Notes: a model not told the origin generated them from the sequence alone. Shown: positions 37,778 to 49,369, counted from the stretch's first letter. The stretch is 64,000 nucleotides of DNA from Muricea muricata (GCA_963855995.1 OY979731.1:3598942-3662941), one strand, 5' to 3'. A program made the numbers and translations.

Positions 37778-38781
37778 TGTTTAGTTCTGTTTCAATCTTC
37801 TGTAACTTCTTCTCAAGAATTTTAAATTGTGTGTCTTGCTGAGAGGATTTGTTGCCGAGGTTTTGGATTTGGTTTTCTTGCTGGGAGTTTTTGTTGCCGA
37901 GGTTTTGGATTTGGTTATCTTGTTGCGAGTTTTTGTTGCCGAGGTTTTGGATTTGATTATCTTGTTGGGAGTTTTTGTTGCCGAGGTTTTGGATTTGGTT
38001 ATCTTGTTGGGAGTTTTTGTTGCCGAGGTTTTGGATTTGGTTATCTTGTTGCGAGTTTTTGTTGCCAAGGTTTTGGATTTGATCATCCTGTTGGGAGATT
38101 TTGTTGACGAGATTTTGGATTTGGTTACCTTGTTGGGAGATTTTGTTGACGAGGTTTTGGATTGATTTATCTTGTTCGGAGTTTTTGTTGATGAGGTTTT
38201 GAATTTGTTTTTCTTGCTGGGAGTATTGCCGCTGTAGCTTTTCAACTTGTAGTGTTAAATTGTCAGTCTAGAATATCAAACTTCAAATTAATACACTGTT
38301 GATGCTTTCGTGATACACCAATACTTTCAGAATTTTTTAACATTTTTGTTTTATCACACTGTGTGAAGGTTGTTAAAAAGCTGCAACAAGGCTCATATTA
38401 CTATGAAGCTTGTCGCAGTAAGCGTTTCAAAATAAAGCGATTTGTTTGCACGCCTTCACAAGGGGTGCTTTTTAAAATATTTAACATTCGACAACACCCC
38501 CAATCAAGCGCCTGTGTGAATTGACTAAAGTTCATTTTATAATCAATTATTAAATTTACTATTCGTAATTTTATTTCTCTCATCAGCCCGACTAATCAGG
38601 AAACATTGCTATTTTAAAACTCAACAAGATCTACAGTACAACTAACCTCCTTTTCACTACCGATTGCGTCCCATTTATTTCCTTTGCTGACGTAAAGTTT
38701 TTCGTTGTCCTCGCGATATGAAAGCATCCCTGGCAGTGGTGGAAGATTGTTAAAGCCTTCGTTGTTTTTAACCAAGAGGGT
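37778..38781 (-). CDS. FReD gene A, upstream exons: conserved linker and 14-residue coiled-coil repeats
   Basis: Exon 38647-38781 (45 codons, phase 0) encodes NNLPPLPGMLSYREDNEKLY then VSKGNKWDAIGSEKE, a segment I recognise from coral secreted collagen/FReD-like proteins. Exon 37778-38267 follows. From ACT at 38267 the correct frame gives LQVEKLQRQ and nine copies of a 14-residue unit (consensus NKNSQQDNQIQNLG), then KILEKKLQKIETELN, ending in phase 1 at ACA|GTAAGT. Ile and Leu fall at heptad spacing, so a long coiled coil, probably for oligomerisation, is likely. A longer Lys/Thr/Ser-rich open frame in another phase over the same bases is a by-product of the 42-bp repeat. The phase matches the FReD exon at 30905-31548. 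The signal-peptide exon was not found. Confidence 0.8.
37850..38222. repeat. 42-bp coding repeat, nine units
   Basis: Nine in-frame 42-bp units (GTTGCCGAGGTTTTGGATTT... on the plus strand). The middle units are nearly identical and the outer ones more diverged, which suggests recent expansion from the centre. Confidence 0.92.
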
Positions 38782-40033
38782 CTGAAAGGTGAAAATGTAA
38801 GTGCAGGTATAGTATAGTGCAAGTACAGTTGCGTATTTGTCAAGGAACTCTTGTACGGGGTGTTTTACTACCTGAAGCCTGTTTGCATTTGGACGTTACC
38901 AGGGGAGCCGAGAGATCGACGTGACTGCCGTAGCAGTCATCTTAAATCGTCGATGCCTTATACAGTCGACTGGCATTGTAGCGGCTACCCTAGGGACCAC
39001 ACCATTTTGTGTCAGCAGTAGCGAGTTGTGAACAAAATTCCTAATTTCAGGGCGAAGACAGTCTATTCAAAATGGTAGAGCTTTTCGTGCTAGGATGGTT
39101 CTAGTTAAGGTTTGTGTGATAAGTACTTTTGCTAATGAGCAACAACTGAATAAAAAATTAATTTATCATGTTGCAGAAAAACAACTATTGCAATACAATT
39201 AATAATAGTTTTAGCCGGGGATTTAAAAAGTGTCCTCATAGTAGCGGGGTGTTCGTAACTTCGTAATAGCGACGTGTCCGTAAGACGGCCGGGAGTCGAC
39301 CGTTGTCTAAATATACCTTCCTTTTGCGAGCTTTATTGGAGCCAAACAGTATTGACTATACATACATCGATTTGAGTTGTTACTCTATAAAATCGGTCCC
39401 TTTTTCCACGTAGCCAGTTACATACGTAACTAGGTAATATTTTAGTCGGTTTAGAAGTATTGTTTCCATGTAACCGATCCAATTAATCGCCAGTTACGTG
39501 TCTATCTGTATCCGACACATACAGTGGATAAATATTATCGGATATAATTGTGCCGGGGTTTGTGATACGTGGAGACAGGCTATCCGATGAAAATTTCCAA
39601 TTAAAAATGCCGCCTAGGAGTTTATTGTTGTGTACTCGCTTTATTAAATGTTGGTTTTTCTGTACTCTTGCAGTTAAAAGTTATTGTGTTTTATTTAAAT
39701 CTCATTGTTCATAAATATGTAAACGGCAAAGTGTGTATGCTCCACTTAGGGACGCTTGAAATCATGTCGTGAGATAAATTTATGTTGTCATTGGTGTTTG
39801 AAGATCGTGTGGACACAGATTAGTAGCCACGTGGAAACGGAATTTAGATTCAATCGTGTCCGGTCGTATCTAGTACTTGGGAACACTAAAAAGAATTATT
39901 CAGAATAGTATCATTCATCTTGTTCCGTTGACCACATAACATTAGAATACATAAATTCTACTTACACCTTCATTCAAAAATGTATTAAATTGTTCTGAAC
40001 ATTTACCCTAAAGAAGAAGGAATTTCATAATTA
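38782..40033. other. no further exon of gene A identified
   Basis: Expected to hold the 5' exons of gene A, but no signal peptide or spliceable frame could be supported. Contains repeat-like phrases around 38910-39310 (GTCGACTGG..., GTAGCGGGGTGT). Confidence 0.35.
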
Positions 40034-40399
40034 TAATTGCGGGAACCACTGAGTATTTTCATAAAATACACAACTACGGTAACTCCGAATAAAGACAACA
40101 TTATGATTCAACGTTTCGACTTTATTTAGTCATCATCAAGAATGGATAATGTTACATAGTAATGCCTAATATATACAGATAATTGTAATTCGATATCTAT
40201 GCTATAAGACAAGAGAACTTATTTACGACTGAACTCGGAAATTCCTTAGGTGTTTTGTCCTTGCATGAAACAAAGCAACTTGTTGTCATTGTGTCCCAGT
40301 AAATTGCTATGTTGCAAGGTTGATATCCAGAAAATGAACGTCGTTTTTCTCTATGAATTCTTCATGTGTGCATTGGATATCTGGGTGGTAGCTAGTTCA

Positions 40400-41340
40400 A
40401 CTTGTTCAATATCAAATCATTGTCAGACGGTTTGGCTAAATCTACTGTGTCATCAACATATCTAACGTAAAACTTTATGATGTCATTGTGTAGAAAATCT
40501 TTTATAATTGCATCTTCTAAAGCTATCATGATAATATTAGCTAGGGTAGGACTTAAAGGTGAACCCGTGGCAATGCCGTCAATTTGTCGGTAAAGTTCTC
40601 AGTTCGCAAAAAATGGAATTTTTCTACAAGCGTCATGCAAGAGTTTTTTCAGTGTGCGTTTCTTAAGTGTAGTCGATATCTTGTTCTCGTTGTAAATCTT
40701 ATGTAAAATGATGTTAATTGTTTTGTTAAGAGGAATGTTGGTGAAAAAAGATTTGACGTCAAAGGATATAAATCTGTAGCCTTCTGCAAATAAGTTGCTG
40801 GGGATGCTTTTTTATTCTGTTCATGTCTCTCAAGTTAAATTCATTGTTTGTGAGTGGGTTGAGTAAGCAAGATAAGTACCTATAGCAGTTGGTTGGTATG
40901 CTGTTCCAGTCGTGTCTATAACAGGTCTAAAAGGCGGTAGATTCTCAAAGGTTTTATGAGTTTAAGGAAGGCCGTGTGAACGTGCTGGTCTAGTGGATTG
41001 GGGTCGTATGTTATTGTATACATCGTCGTTAATTTCGGGTCGGTTGTGTAACGTTCTTAAGTAGGTTTGTGATGTTGTTAGTTGTGTCTAGGTGTTATTT
41101 TTGTCAAGTTTACGGAATTCAGTTCGGTCGGCAAACAATTCAGTCATGCTACTTATATAATCTTCTTTCTTCAGCAGGACTACACTGTTACCTTTGTCTG
41201 ATTTCAGGATGGCATATTTTTCGTTCAGTTCTTTTTGGATTTTTATGCGTTTGTGATCATCGTGTAGGTGTTTGTCATCAAAGTCCAGGAAATTGCATGC
41301 CAGCGCTCTGATGAAATGTTTTATTCTTTGTTGCTTCATG
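40400..41340 (-). pseudogene. Penelope-like reverse transcriptase fragments
   Basis: On the minus strand, 41339-41088 encodes KYAILKSDKGNSVVLLKKED and ADRTEFRKLDKNNT, the conserved block ahead of the RT. Further on (40610-40440) comes QIDGIATGSPLSPTLANIIM followed by IKFYVRYVDDTVDLA, containing the catalytic YVDD. The frames are interrupted between and after these blocks. A GIY-YIG endonuclease at the C-terminus was not recognised. Confidence 0.82.
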
Positions 41341-42000
41341 TAGCCTTTAGGAAGTAGGTTTTTGCGTTCGAATTGGTCGCATATAGATTCTGCAGCAGCG
41401 ATAACGTCCGATTGTTTAGGTCGAGTGGCAAGTCCGTGTTTAAGTCCAAACCGTAAAATCGGTTCATGTTAGGTAGTAATTGTATCACCTGTTAGGTTAG
41501 TGATGATTTCATTGGGTTTTGTCTGAGGCCAATTAAAATGTTATGTTCTTTGAGTAAAGAAGTATATTTGCGTTCGTGGCGATCAGAGACTTCACGTAGT
41601 TTCTTGTCCATTGGTTTCTTGACGTGGTATTTTAATGCGAAGAATTTTAGCCAGGAGGTTTGAGTGGAAATCAGAGTTTTGTGTACACGTATTTCAGTGT
41701 TAAGTTCATTAAGGGAAATGTTTGTCTTGTATCGCCTCTTTCAGTATCTTGTGGTGGTATGTGTTCCTTAGTTTTAAGCTTTTCGACTTAAGATTCTTCC
41801 ATCGAACAAACTTTGGAGTGATATTGTTATCACGGCATCGAAGCAGGAATTTGAGATCTTACTTAGCTTTCTCAGCTTTAAAGTAGAGCCTCTGAAATAT
41901 TAGCGCTGCATCATGCAACGAGCGGTCAGTGGTGCGGAGGTGCAACCAATAATTGCGGGAACCACTGAGTATTTTCATAAAATACTCATCAGGAATTATC

Positions 42001-42040
42001 CATTCCTGATGACGACAAAATAAAGTCGAAACGTTGAATC
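42001..42040 (+). ncRNA. hammerhead ribozyme-like motif in the Penelope terminal repeat
   Basis: CTGATGA (42006-42012) is followed by a short GAC/GTC stem with an A/T-rich loop and then GAAAC (42028-42032). CTGATGA plus GAAA is the core of hammerhead ribozymes, and Penelope-like elements are known to carry them. An inverted relative lies at about 40100-40145, with TTGATGA in place of CTGATGA. Helices I and III were not modelled, so activity is unproven. Confidence 0.45.
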
Positions 42041-42447
42041 ACAATGTTGTCTTTATTCGCAGTTACCGTTGTGTATTTTTAAGGAATTTCATATTTTAAC
42101 GCAGTTGACAATCTAGAAGTAAAGGCCTTGTCACACGCTGCAATTCCATTCTTAAGAGATGTTAACTAGTGAACATTGTTTGATTAGGAAAATGTAATGA
42201 AGATATAAGGAAAATGTAATGAAGACGTGTATTTGCCAATTTTACATCTCTCAAGAGTATAATTGTGTTGCAAGTTGTGAAGCAAATTGTAGCGTGTGAC
42301 GGTGCCCCACGGAGATGGGGCAACAGGAAGGGAGATTGAGTTGGCCATTGAAACTAACGAAACTTGCATGCAAAATAACATGTAAAATAATTTAAAGTGA
42401 TTAAATATGGAAAGTTACCCAACATTGCTTCAAACAGTTGTGCAAGT

Positions 42448-44421
42448 TTACAATACCTTATTGGCAGTACCAGTTCTCCGATCAATGTAGTATGTTTCCA
42501 TTTTGCCAGCCTCTGTTTTCTTCTTAAACTCCATACATCTTTTCCACACTCGTTTAGGCATGCGTGTTCGTATCCAATACCAGACGTAAACTTTACCTTC
42601 CAGGATAGTACCACCATTAACTGCCCTACATTTTCTGCCACAATAATGATCTCTTCCACCTTTAGGACCAAAACATGCACAGCACTGAAAAAATAACAAA
42701 GATTATCAAGAATTATCGAATTTTTTTACCTAGGATGTATTTTGGATATCAACTTCTCACACATTGCCGCTTTATGCCGTGTAGAAGCGAGTAAATTCTT
42801 CAGACGATCCGATTAGCGTGTTTCAATTTGAAGTTCACCATCAAGCGCTAAACGACAGGCGTGGCTGAAACTTAGCTATCGCTTAGTGACTCTAGATACT
42901 CGATCAAAGTAATAAATTATCAAACCTTGCCGCTAGCGCAACCAACAAAAGCTGTAGCATCGTGAGTGATCCCAGAATATTCTGAACTGGCACTATAACT
43001 AAGAACATATTATGGTGTATAAGCTAGTACTTTCTTTCATGAAAATAATGAAATATGATCAGGCTCTGTGATAATTCTGTTTACCTGAAGGATCCATGCC
43101 TGTCAAGTTTGAGATGAAATCCTTGTCTAAATGCATAACCTTTTGGACATTTGTTTCTCAGACAATAATTCATTCTTCCCTGTGAAATAAATGATAATGG
43201 TATAATCATATTGTGACTTCTTGTTTAGTAAACGTTTTGACCAATCATGTGAAACGTTCGTTAAGTGCATAATCTTTATATGTCCTGAAACGTATCGTTA
43301 ATATAAGCTTTTATTATAAGAAGGCATCTATCATAATTGCGTTTCATGACGTTGCCAGGGAGATAATGGAGCCAGTGGAGCCCTTAGAAGCGCAAGCATA
43401 CTTGGACATACCTGTAGCCTATATGTGCACATTTTACGTTTGCATTTTGAAGAGCTCTCATATTGTACTGAATACAAACATTGTCCATTTTATTTATACA
43501 ATCACTGTAATAATTACCCATCCATGAGCGTTATCAAACCCAAATTTTGAGCAGTTGAAGTTGGTTGTGACCACTGTTTCAGTGAGGATATCTTTAACAT
43601 AAGACACGTTTCCAATTCCTGAATGAAAATCTGTACATCCACCACTTCCGATACCAAACAGATCACCAAGAGGACGTTTTATTTTCAATCTGTATAACCT
43701 GTGCGTAAAACAATATAATACATTTAAATAATACAATGTATACACAGTTGAAATTTATGGCTGCCATAGAGTATTTTAATAAAACACAAAACTATTGATA
43801 CTCCGAAATTTATCAACATTTTTTATTCTAAACGTTTCGACATGTAGTACAAGTCATCTTCAGTAGAAGACTTCTACTGAGAAACAAAGATCTGCCTATT
43901 CTGTATTTTAGAGCGTCATATTCACGAAGGTATGTTCAACTTGAAGAACTTAAAACTTTATTCGTACGTAAGTTTTTTATTTTCTGTATAATATACCATT
44001 TTCCGGAGCGAGGGGGATTCGGCGAAATATTTCCTGAAGTGATGATATTTCCCGAGGGCTTTAGCCCGAGTTATATTACTCTCTCCCATAATTGGGTGGT
44101 CTAGTGTGGTGTGGTGTAGAGTGCTGTTGGGTGCTGTGGCATGAAATGCCACGGTGTAGTATGGTATTGTTTTCCTGAAACTACTTCTGAAAATCCTATT
44201 TCGACTCACCAATGTGCCTTTGTGTCTTCAAAATTCTTTGTTGTTGAGATTTGAACTGCAAAATCTTGTACCATGATGTCTCCAAACTCACTCGACCAAT
44301 GAGGATGTCCCACTGGATCTACTGGTTTCTCATTGGATGGAACATTCCATATCATTGGTTTGTTCTTCATTCCAACCAGCAGAAATCCACCATTATCTGT
44401 GTGTGTATTACACCATCCCTC
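42448..44421 (-). CDS. FReD gene B, 3' exons
   Basis: Five exons with GT-AG borders and consistent phases: 44210-44421, 43518-43698, 43085-43179, 42926-42998 and 42448-42684 (TAA at 42448). They encode EGWCNTHTDNGGFLLVGMKN, WSSEFGDIMVQDFAVQISTT, LYRLKIKRPLGDLFGIGSGG, YCLRNKCPKGYAFRQGFHLK, HDATAFVGCASGK and CCACFGPKGGRDHYCGRKCR, ending KKKTEAG...TANKVL. The pattern is a divergent fibrinogen-related domain followed by a cysteine-rich C-terminus, as in coral skeletal-matrix-protein-5-like sequences; an extracellular product is expected. No stop inside the exons. The exon that should join these to the upstream exons at 48520-49084 (CDM/GGGW block) was not found, so the integrity of the gene is doubtful. 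The last exon could in principle splice on, but the in-frame stop is the simpler end. Confidence 0.8.
43770..43895. repeat. Penelope-like terminal-repeat fragment
   Basis: CCATAGAGTATTTTAATAAAACAC followed by an inverted GTCGAAACGTTTAGAATAAA and CTGAAGATGACTTG resembles the terminal repeat of the 40034-42085 element in order and wording. It lies between exons of FReD gene B. Confidence 0.5.
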
Positions 44422-44728
44422 CTAAAGGTCAATTATTTAATGAGGAACAGTAGTATAGAGACAGCTATTTACAGAAAAACAGCAATATGTTTTTATAGGC
44501 TTATTGATAAGAACCTTTACAGTAAATGTAACATCTGCTATTAGTTTTTTGACAATATGCTCATTTTCTGAAACACTGAAAGACGAACAAAGACACTACT
44601 CACCCGCCATCTTAAATAGTCAAAAACCGCGGCATGGCGTCACAAACTGGGTAATTGTTTTTTTCTCTTACAGAAGCGATTAACAAGTATGTTGAATGTT
44701 GAAATTTAATTAAATTTGTATGGATATA

Positions 44729-47329
44729 CAGTAGGTGCCAAAAGTATGAGTCCAGTTGATATTAAACTGCTATTAGGCAATTTATACAACATTACCGCTC
44801 TGCATCACAGCAAAATATTTTTTTCCATTGAAATCAAGTAATTTAACAAGTAACTGTGTGATTTTAGTAATTAGTGTCTGAAGTCTTTCCTTTTGAAATA
44901 TCTTGTACTCTTTTTTTGCATTAGTTTCACTACAGACTTAGCATTGTCAACGTCAAATATCACTCTATAACAAGGAAAATTACATCCTACAGCTTGTGTT
45001 GGCCTCTGGCTACCCACTTGATTTTTTCTATAAAATGTTCCTACTAGTGTTGAATTAGATAAACATCTGGAAATTGACGAAGAAATACCGTGAGCACTAA
45101 ATTATCTTGGTTTTCGCATGTTCTTTAAGTTCAGTTCACACAGGTCAGAATATTCTTTATAACCCATCTTTCACATCGCCTTTTCCTAGACGTTAAAGCA
45201 CGCCTTTGTGAAATAAGATGATATTTATGTTTTCTATGAATACTATTTGTCATATAAATATCCCCAGCACCATTGAAAACCGCAATAAACGTAGTTCTTG
45301 ATGTATCTACACTGCGACTCACGATATTACTTGTATGAGATATTTATGCCGTACGTATTCAAAATGAGCATTGCTATTCATTAAAACTTACGAACATCAA
45401 AACAAAGTTGTAAGAAGATCTTTACGATGTTGATATTTGATGTTAGTCACACGACTGAAAAAATATGGCGCTGTTCCATATTTCAGGCGGACCACGCTAT
45501 TAGTTTTAAAAATATGACAACACGATAAGACGTCGTTTTTAACTTAATTGGAAGTGGGAACGACATTCTTTAACCAAAAACAGCATAGGTAACAACAAGA
45601 GAATGTTTTAGCTATAAAATAAACGAACTTGGTGTCATAGTTGAAGGATTTTTCAAAGATTACGTGGAACGGTGGAAAAGAGGGATTCTGGATTTCTAAA
45701 ATGGATAAGAGTGGGAGATATTAGGCGTTTGAAGGAGAACTGTTCGTAAATTATCATGATCAATGTCTATCAACATTTTGAGAAAGTTTGCTTTGCCATA
45801 TATCTTCAAAACTAGCAATGATGGATTCCTAGTAATCAATAATAATTCTAAAAGTACCTCCACTGGTGTCGTGGAATAAACGTTTGGCACTAAATTGAGG
45901 CAAAAAATGCTTGAGAGCACAAACAGAAGTTTGTCCTTTTGACGGGCAGACGAAATCAGCATGATAAAGCTTGGAAAATGTATGCATGGGTTAGATTATT
46001 GATATTCAATGATGGTATGTGACCAGCGAGGCTAACGAGTCAACAAAAAAGTGGCAAAGTAAACGAGTTCTGCCGGTAACAGCGAAAATAGGGATCAGAG
46101 GTCTCTTTTGCACATTTAGGCACATATGAAGACATGTTGGTTGCTAATAATACAGATCTAAATGATCGTTCTACCACTTCTTTGGCAGGTACCTAAAACC
46201 TTTCATCAGAAGTTCCTTTTCCAGCATTAGGCAATTATCATGTTGATCTCGACTTGTCTGTCTTGTCTTTCTCGACTTGTTGTGCTCTCCAGCATTTTTT
46301 TCTTCAATCCAGTTCCAAACGTTTACTCCACAACACCAGTGGAGGTACATTTAGAATTATTATTGCTTACCAGAAATCCATCATTGCTAGTTTTGAAGAT
46401 ATATGGCAAAGCAAACTTTCTCAAAATGTTGATAGACGTTGATCATGATAATTTACGAACAGTTCTCCTTCAAACGCCTAATACCTTCCATTCTTATCCA
46501 TTTTAGAAGTCCAGAATCCCTCTTTTCCACCGTTCCACGTAATCTTTGAAAAACCCTTCAAATATGACACCAAGTTCGTTTATTTTCTAGCTAAAACATT
46601 CTCTTGTTGTTAACTATGCTGTTTTTGGTTAAAGAATGTCGTTTCAACTTCCAATTAAGTTAAAAACGACGTCCTGTCGTGTTATCATATTTTTAAAACT
46701 AATAGCGTGGTCCACCCCAAATATGGAACAACGCCATATTTTTTCAGTCATGTGACTAACATCAAATATCAACATCGTAAAGACTTCTCACAACTTTGTT
46801 TTGATGTTCGTAAGTTTTAATGAATAGCAATGCTCATTTTGAATACGTACGGCATAAATATCTCATAAAAGTAATATCGTGAGTCGCACTGTAAAGTCTG
46901 TATCAGGATCCATTAGACAGCGTGATCTCTCAGGATGTCTCCTTCTAATATGTTGTGCTTCTTTACATAACAATCGATGATACGCTTATTTTGAAGAAGC
47001 ATAAATGTTTAGCGACTGCAACTTAACCTTTCAGACCACTTAATTACTCAGAGTAACCATTTGTCATCTAACTTGATTTAAATCTTTAGTTATCCTTTAT
47101 GCTCATGTTTTTACAGGAATAAATTCACTAATGTTGTGAATAAATGTGGTAAAAATGTTACAGCAAGAATGTCGGAAGCAATTGTAGACATAATGTGCAT
47201 GTTCGAGTACTAAATGTGCATGTTTTAGGACCAAATGTGCATGTTTAGGTGCTTAAAAACTTCGGATATAATTTTATCTCTAGTTTCTTCAAAAAAATTA
47301 GACTGGACTTATACTTTTGGCACCTACTG
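44729..47329. mobile_element. TA-target element (CAGTAGGTGCCAAAAGTATG ends), split by a foldback insertion
   Basis: The ends CAGTAGGTGCCAAAAGTATG and complement (CAGTAGGTGCCAAAAGTATA) are flanked by TA (44727-44728 and 47330-47331). The first about 350 bp match the short element at 58846-59224. Without the nested foldback (45310-46891) it is about 1.02 kb. The extra middle part has minus-strand coding-looking pieces on both sides of the insertion (KEAQHIRRRHPERSRCLMD and SQRRALTSRKRRCERWV). These may be remains of a transposase, but I cannot assign them. Confidence 0.82.
45310..46891. mobile_element. foldback element, copy 2 (TA target, CACTGCGACTCACG ends)
   Basis: Same family as 2552-4127: 1.58 kb, near-perfect inverted arms, ends CACTGCGACTCACGATATTA and complement with one mismatch, TA on both sides (45308-45309, 46892-46893). 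It is inserted inside the 44729-47329 element and is therefore younger than it. Confidence 0.9.
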
Positions 47330-47706
47330 TACTTTGTACGTAAATTGCGTAGTGTTGTTTAGTATGGATGAACAACGGCTGTTATAATTGCTTCAAAGGT
47401 TTTTATCAATAAACTGACAAAAAATATATTGTCATTTTCCTTTAAAGGATGACTATTTGCTCTCCTTTTTAATCTACAGTATGATGTGACCACACGATGA
47501 TAGAAAACACTTTTGAAGTATTTTCTCTTTCTCAATGCAAACCGGTATGTGCTATACATAGAATATGTAGCTATATAGGAGTAAACCTTAGCCCGGGTTT
47601 GTTTAGTGGTGCATGAATAAGCAAATTTTTTCAAGCTTATTCTTGAACGTTATCAAATTAGTATATTAATTTTGGTCCTTAAAAAGTGTTGAGGGGAGCT
47701 ATACTT

Positions 47707-48374
47707 TACCGGCTGTTAATTTCAGCAAATATAAAATGAATGTAATTCTGAATAAGGAGTGCATATTAATTATACACAAGTTTGAATTAATTATCTATTT
47801 ATTGTATGTATTGTATGACTGTGTATTTCGAATCAAGTCAGATTCATCTTCAGCAGAGTTTGCAAGATATGGCGTTTTATTTTTTCCCGGTCCGGTTTTC
47901 CACTGAATCCTGTAATTTGATTGGCTGACGAGCGGTCTGGTCTTTCCCTATACGGACCGCTCAGCCGGACCGCTAACGGTTTTCCCTAGCACTCTCCATA
48001 TATGGTTTGTTTTTTACCATTTATGGCAACTTTGTTTCAACTCTCACGTGGGCAAAATTGAATTGTGTGTACAAATAATTTTAATTTAAAAATACTTTCG
48101 ATAAAAGTTGAAATGGCAAAGCCGCATTGCTCGAAGTTTCATTGTTTTGAGTGAAAAAAATCTATTATTTACCGGCAGCGTCGGTCCGGATGGGCAGAAA
48201 CGGTGCCCTTGCTCTTGAAAACGTTTTTAAGAGCTCGGACACAGTATCTGCCCATCCGGACCTCCTACCGGTAAATAACATATATATATTTACAAGCGCA
48301 ATTAATTTAAAATAAGTCAGTGTGCGCATTTAATTTAATATGCACTCCTTATTCGGAATTACATTCATTTTATA
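47707..48374. mobile_element. inverted-repeat insertion flanked by a 12-bp direct repeat
   Basis: GGAGCTATACTT occurs at 47695-47706 and again at 48375-48386. Between them, ATAAAATGAATGTAATTC near the left edge is inverted at the right edge, and an inner hairpin (about 48170-48285) pairs TTACCGGCAG and GTCCGGATGGGCAGA with their complements. No coding sequence. It lies in the intron of FReD gene B that lacks the expected exon. Confidence 0.6.
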
Positions 48375-48519
48375 GGAGCTATACTTCGCGATGTTTGTAT
48401 ACTTAACAGGATTGGAAAATTCATGAAAGATTTCATTGCAAATGTCATGTTAGAAACTCTCTAGTGTCATTAGTTGTTTGTCTTCAATAGCGTTTTTGAC
48501 TACTCTTAATTATCTTCAC

Positions 48520-49084
48520 CTTGGAAAGCTTTCCCTTTGTCGGTTTTATCCAATAAAAACCATCTGTTGCTTCGGGAAGGTTGTCTACTATATCAGAACA
48601 ATCTTTTGCGGGATTGAAGTGTTCACCGAGCGTTGGAGAGCCTATAAAGGATATTAAAATCTGAATGGAAACATGTGTTTCAGTGTTGATCAAATCAAAA
48701 TATTTTTTAAAAAGTGTATTATTACCATCAGAGTACTCACTAAAATGAATTACACGACTTGTTTTTGACAGCGTTTATATACTGCATGCTTAGTATTCAT
48801 ACATGAAATATTTCCTTATCAAATCATAATAAGTATTTATAATTATTGTTCCAGTGAGACATAGTTCTTCTTAGCATTCTTCTTAAGTTAAGGTGAACAG
48901 TGGAGAGGTATTCAATCTCTTCTTATTTTTTTTAAATAATTCTAATTTTCCTATCCATCTTACCATCCAGAAATTTCCACAAATATTTTCCATTGTTTCT
49001 GAGGCAGATCACAACTCTATCATCTCCTGAGATCTTGCGATACAAAGTGTAGTTCCCTTCTGTTGCTTTTGAACAAACGGGCAA
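48520..49084 (-). CDS. FReD gene B, 5' exons
   Basis: Exon 48964-49084 encodes LPVCSKATEGNYTLYRKISG and VVICLRNNGKYLWKFLDG. It joins in phase 1 to exon 48520-48641 (SPTLGEHFNPAKDCSDIVDN, GFYWIKPTKGKLSK). The latter is the start of a fibrinogen-related domain (CSDI...GFYWIKP). The next expected block is missing, although the phase at LSK| (0) fits exon 44210-44421. A signal-peptide exon upstream was not found. Linking to 42448-44421 rests on strand, order, phase and the known order of blocks in coral homologues. Confidence 0.75.
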
Positions 49085-49369
49085 CTACGTAAAAGAATAC
49101 AATAGCTACCTTTGAATTCTTCACTTCTTACGTTAAACTACCATCTTGCATGCATGTAATCATAGAAGAGTGCATGCATTATTTTGTCTCACATATTTCT
49201 TGTAAAGATCAACATGACGATGAATCAAGAGCCTGAACCAGTGTTATCGACAATAAAAGTTCTCAGTTTTTTTATATAATTTTTTCTTGGTTTTTAAATT
49301 GGTATAAAAATATTAAATATGTTATAAGGTGGTAACTTGTGTGAGAGAATGTTATGAAAAATTTCTTCA

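Larger units (their letters stand above)
40034..42085 (-). mobile_element. Penelope-like retroelement (decayed)
   Basis: ATAATTGCGGGAACCACTGA and the next 15 bp occur in the same orientation at both ends (40034 and 41949). In addition, the block from ACACAACTACGGTAACTCC (left) occurs inverted at the right end (to about 42080). This mix of direct and inverted terminal repeats is typical of Penelope-like elements. The reverse transcriptase lies on the minus strand between them, and hammerhead-like motifs sit in the terminal repeats. Confidence 0.85.

Noticed and set aside
37781-38245. 154-residue Lys/Ser/Thr-rich minus-strand open frame
   Set aside because: It is a phase shadow of the 42-bp coding repeat. 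The frame that splices on both sides is the Gln/Asn/Ile/Leu coiled-coil frame.
42448-42684. Splicing of the last gene B exon onto the 38647-38781 exon of gene A (both phase 0)
   Set aside because: Phases would allow it, but the exon runs into an in-frame stop two codons later, and the segment matches what I recall of C-terminal ends of this protein type. It remains possible that the two loci are joined.
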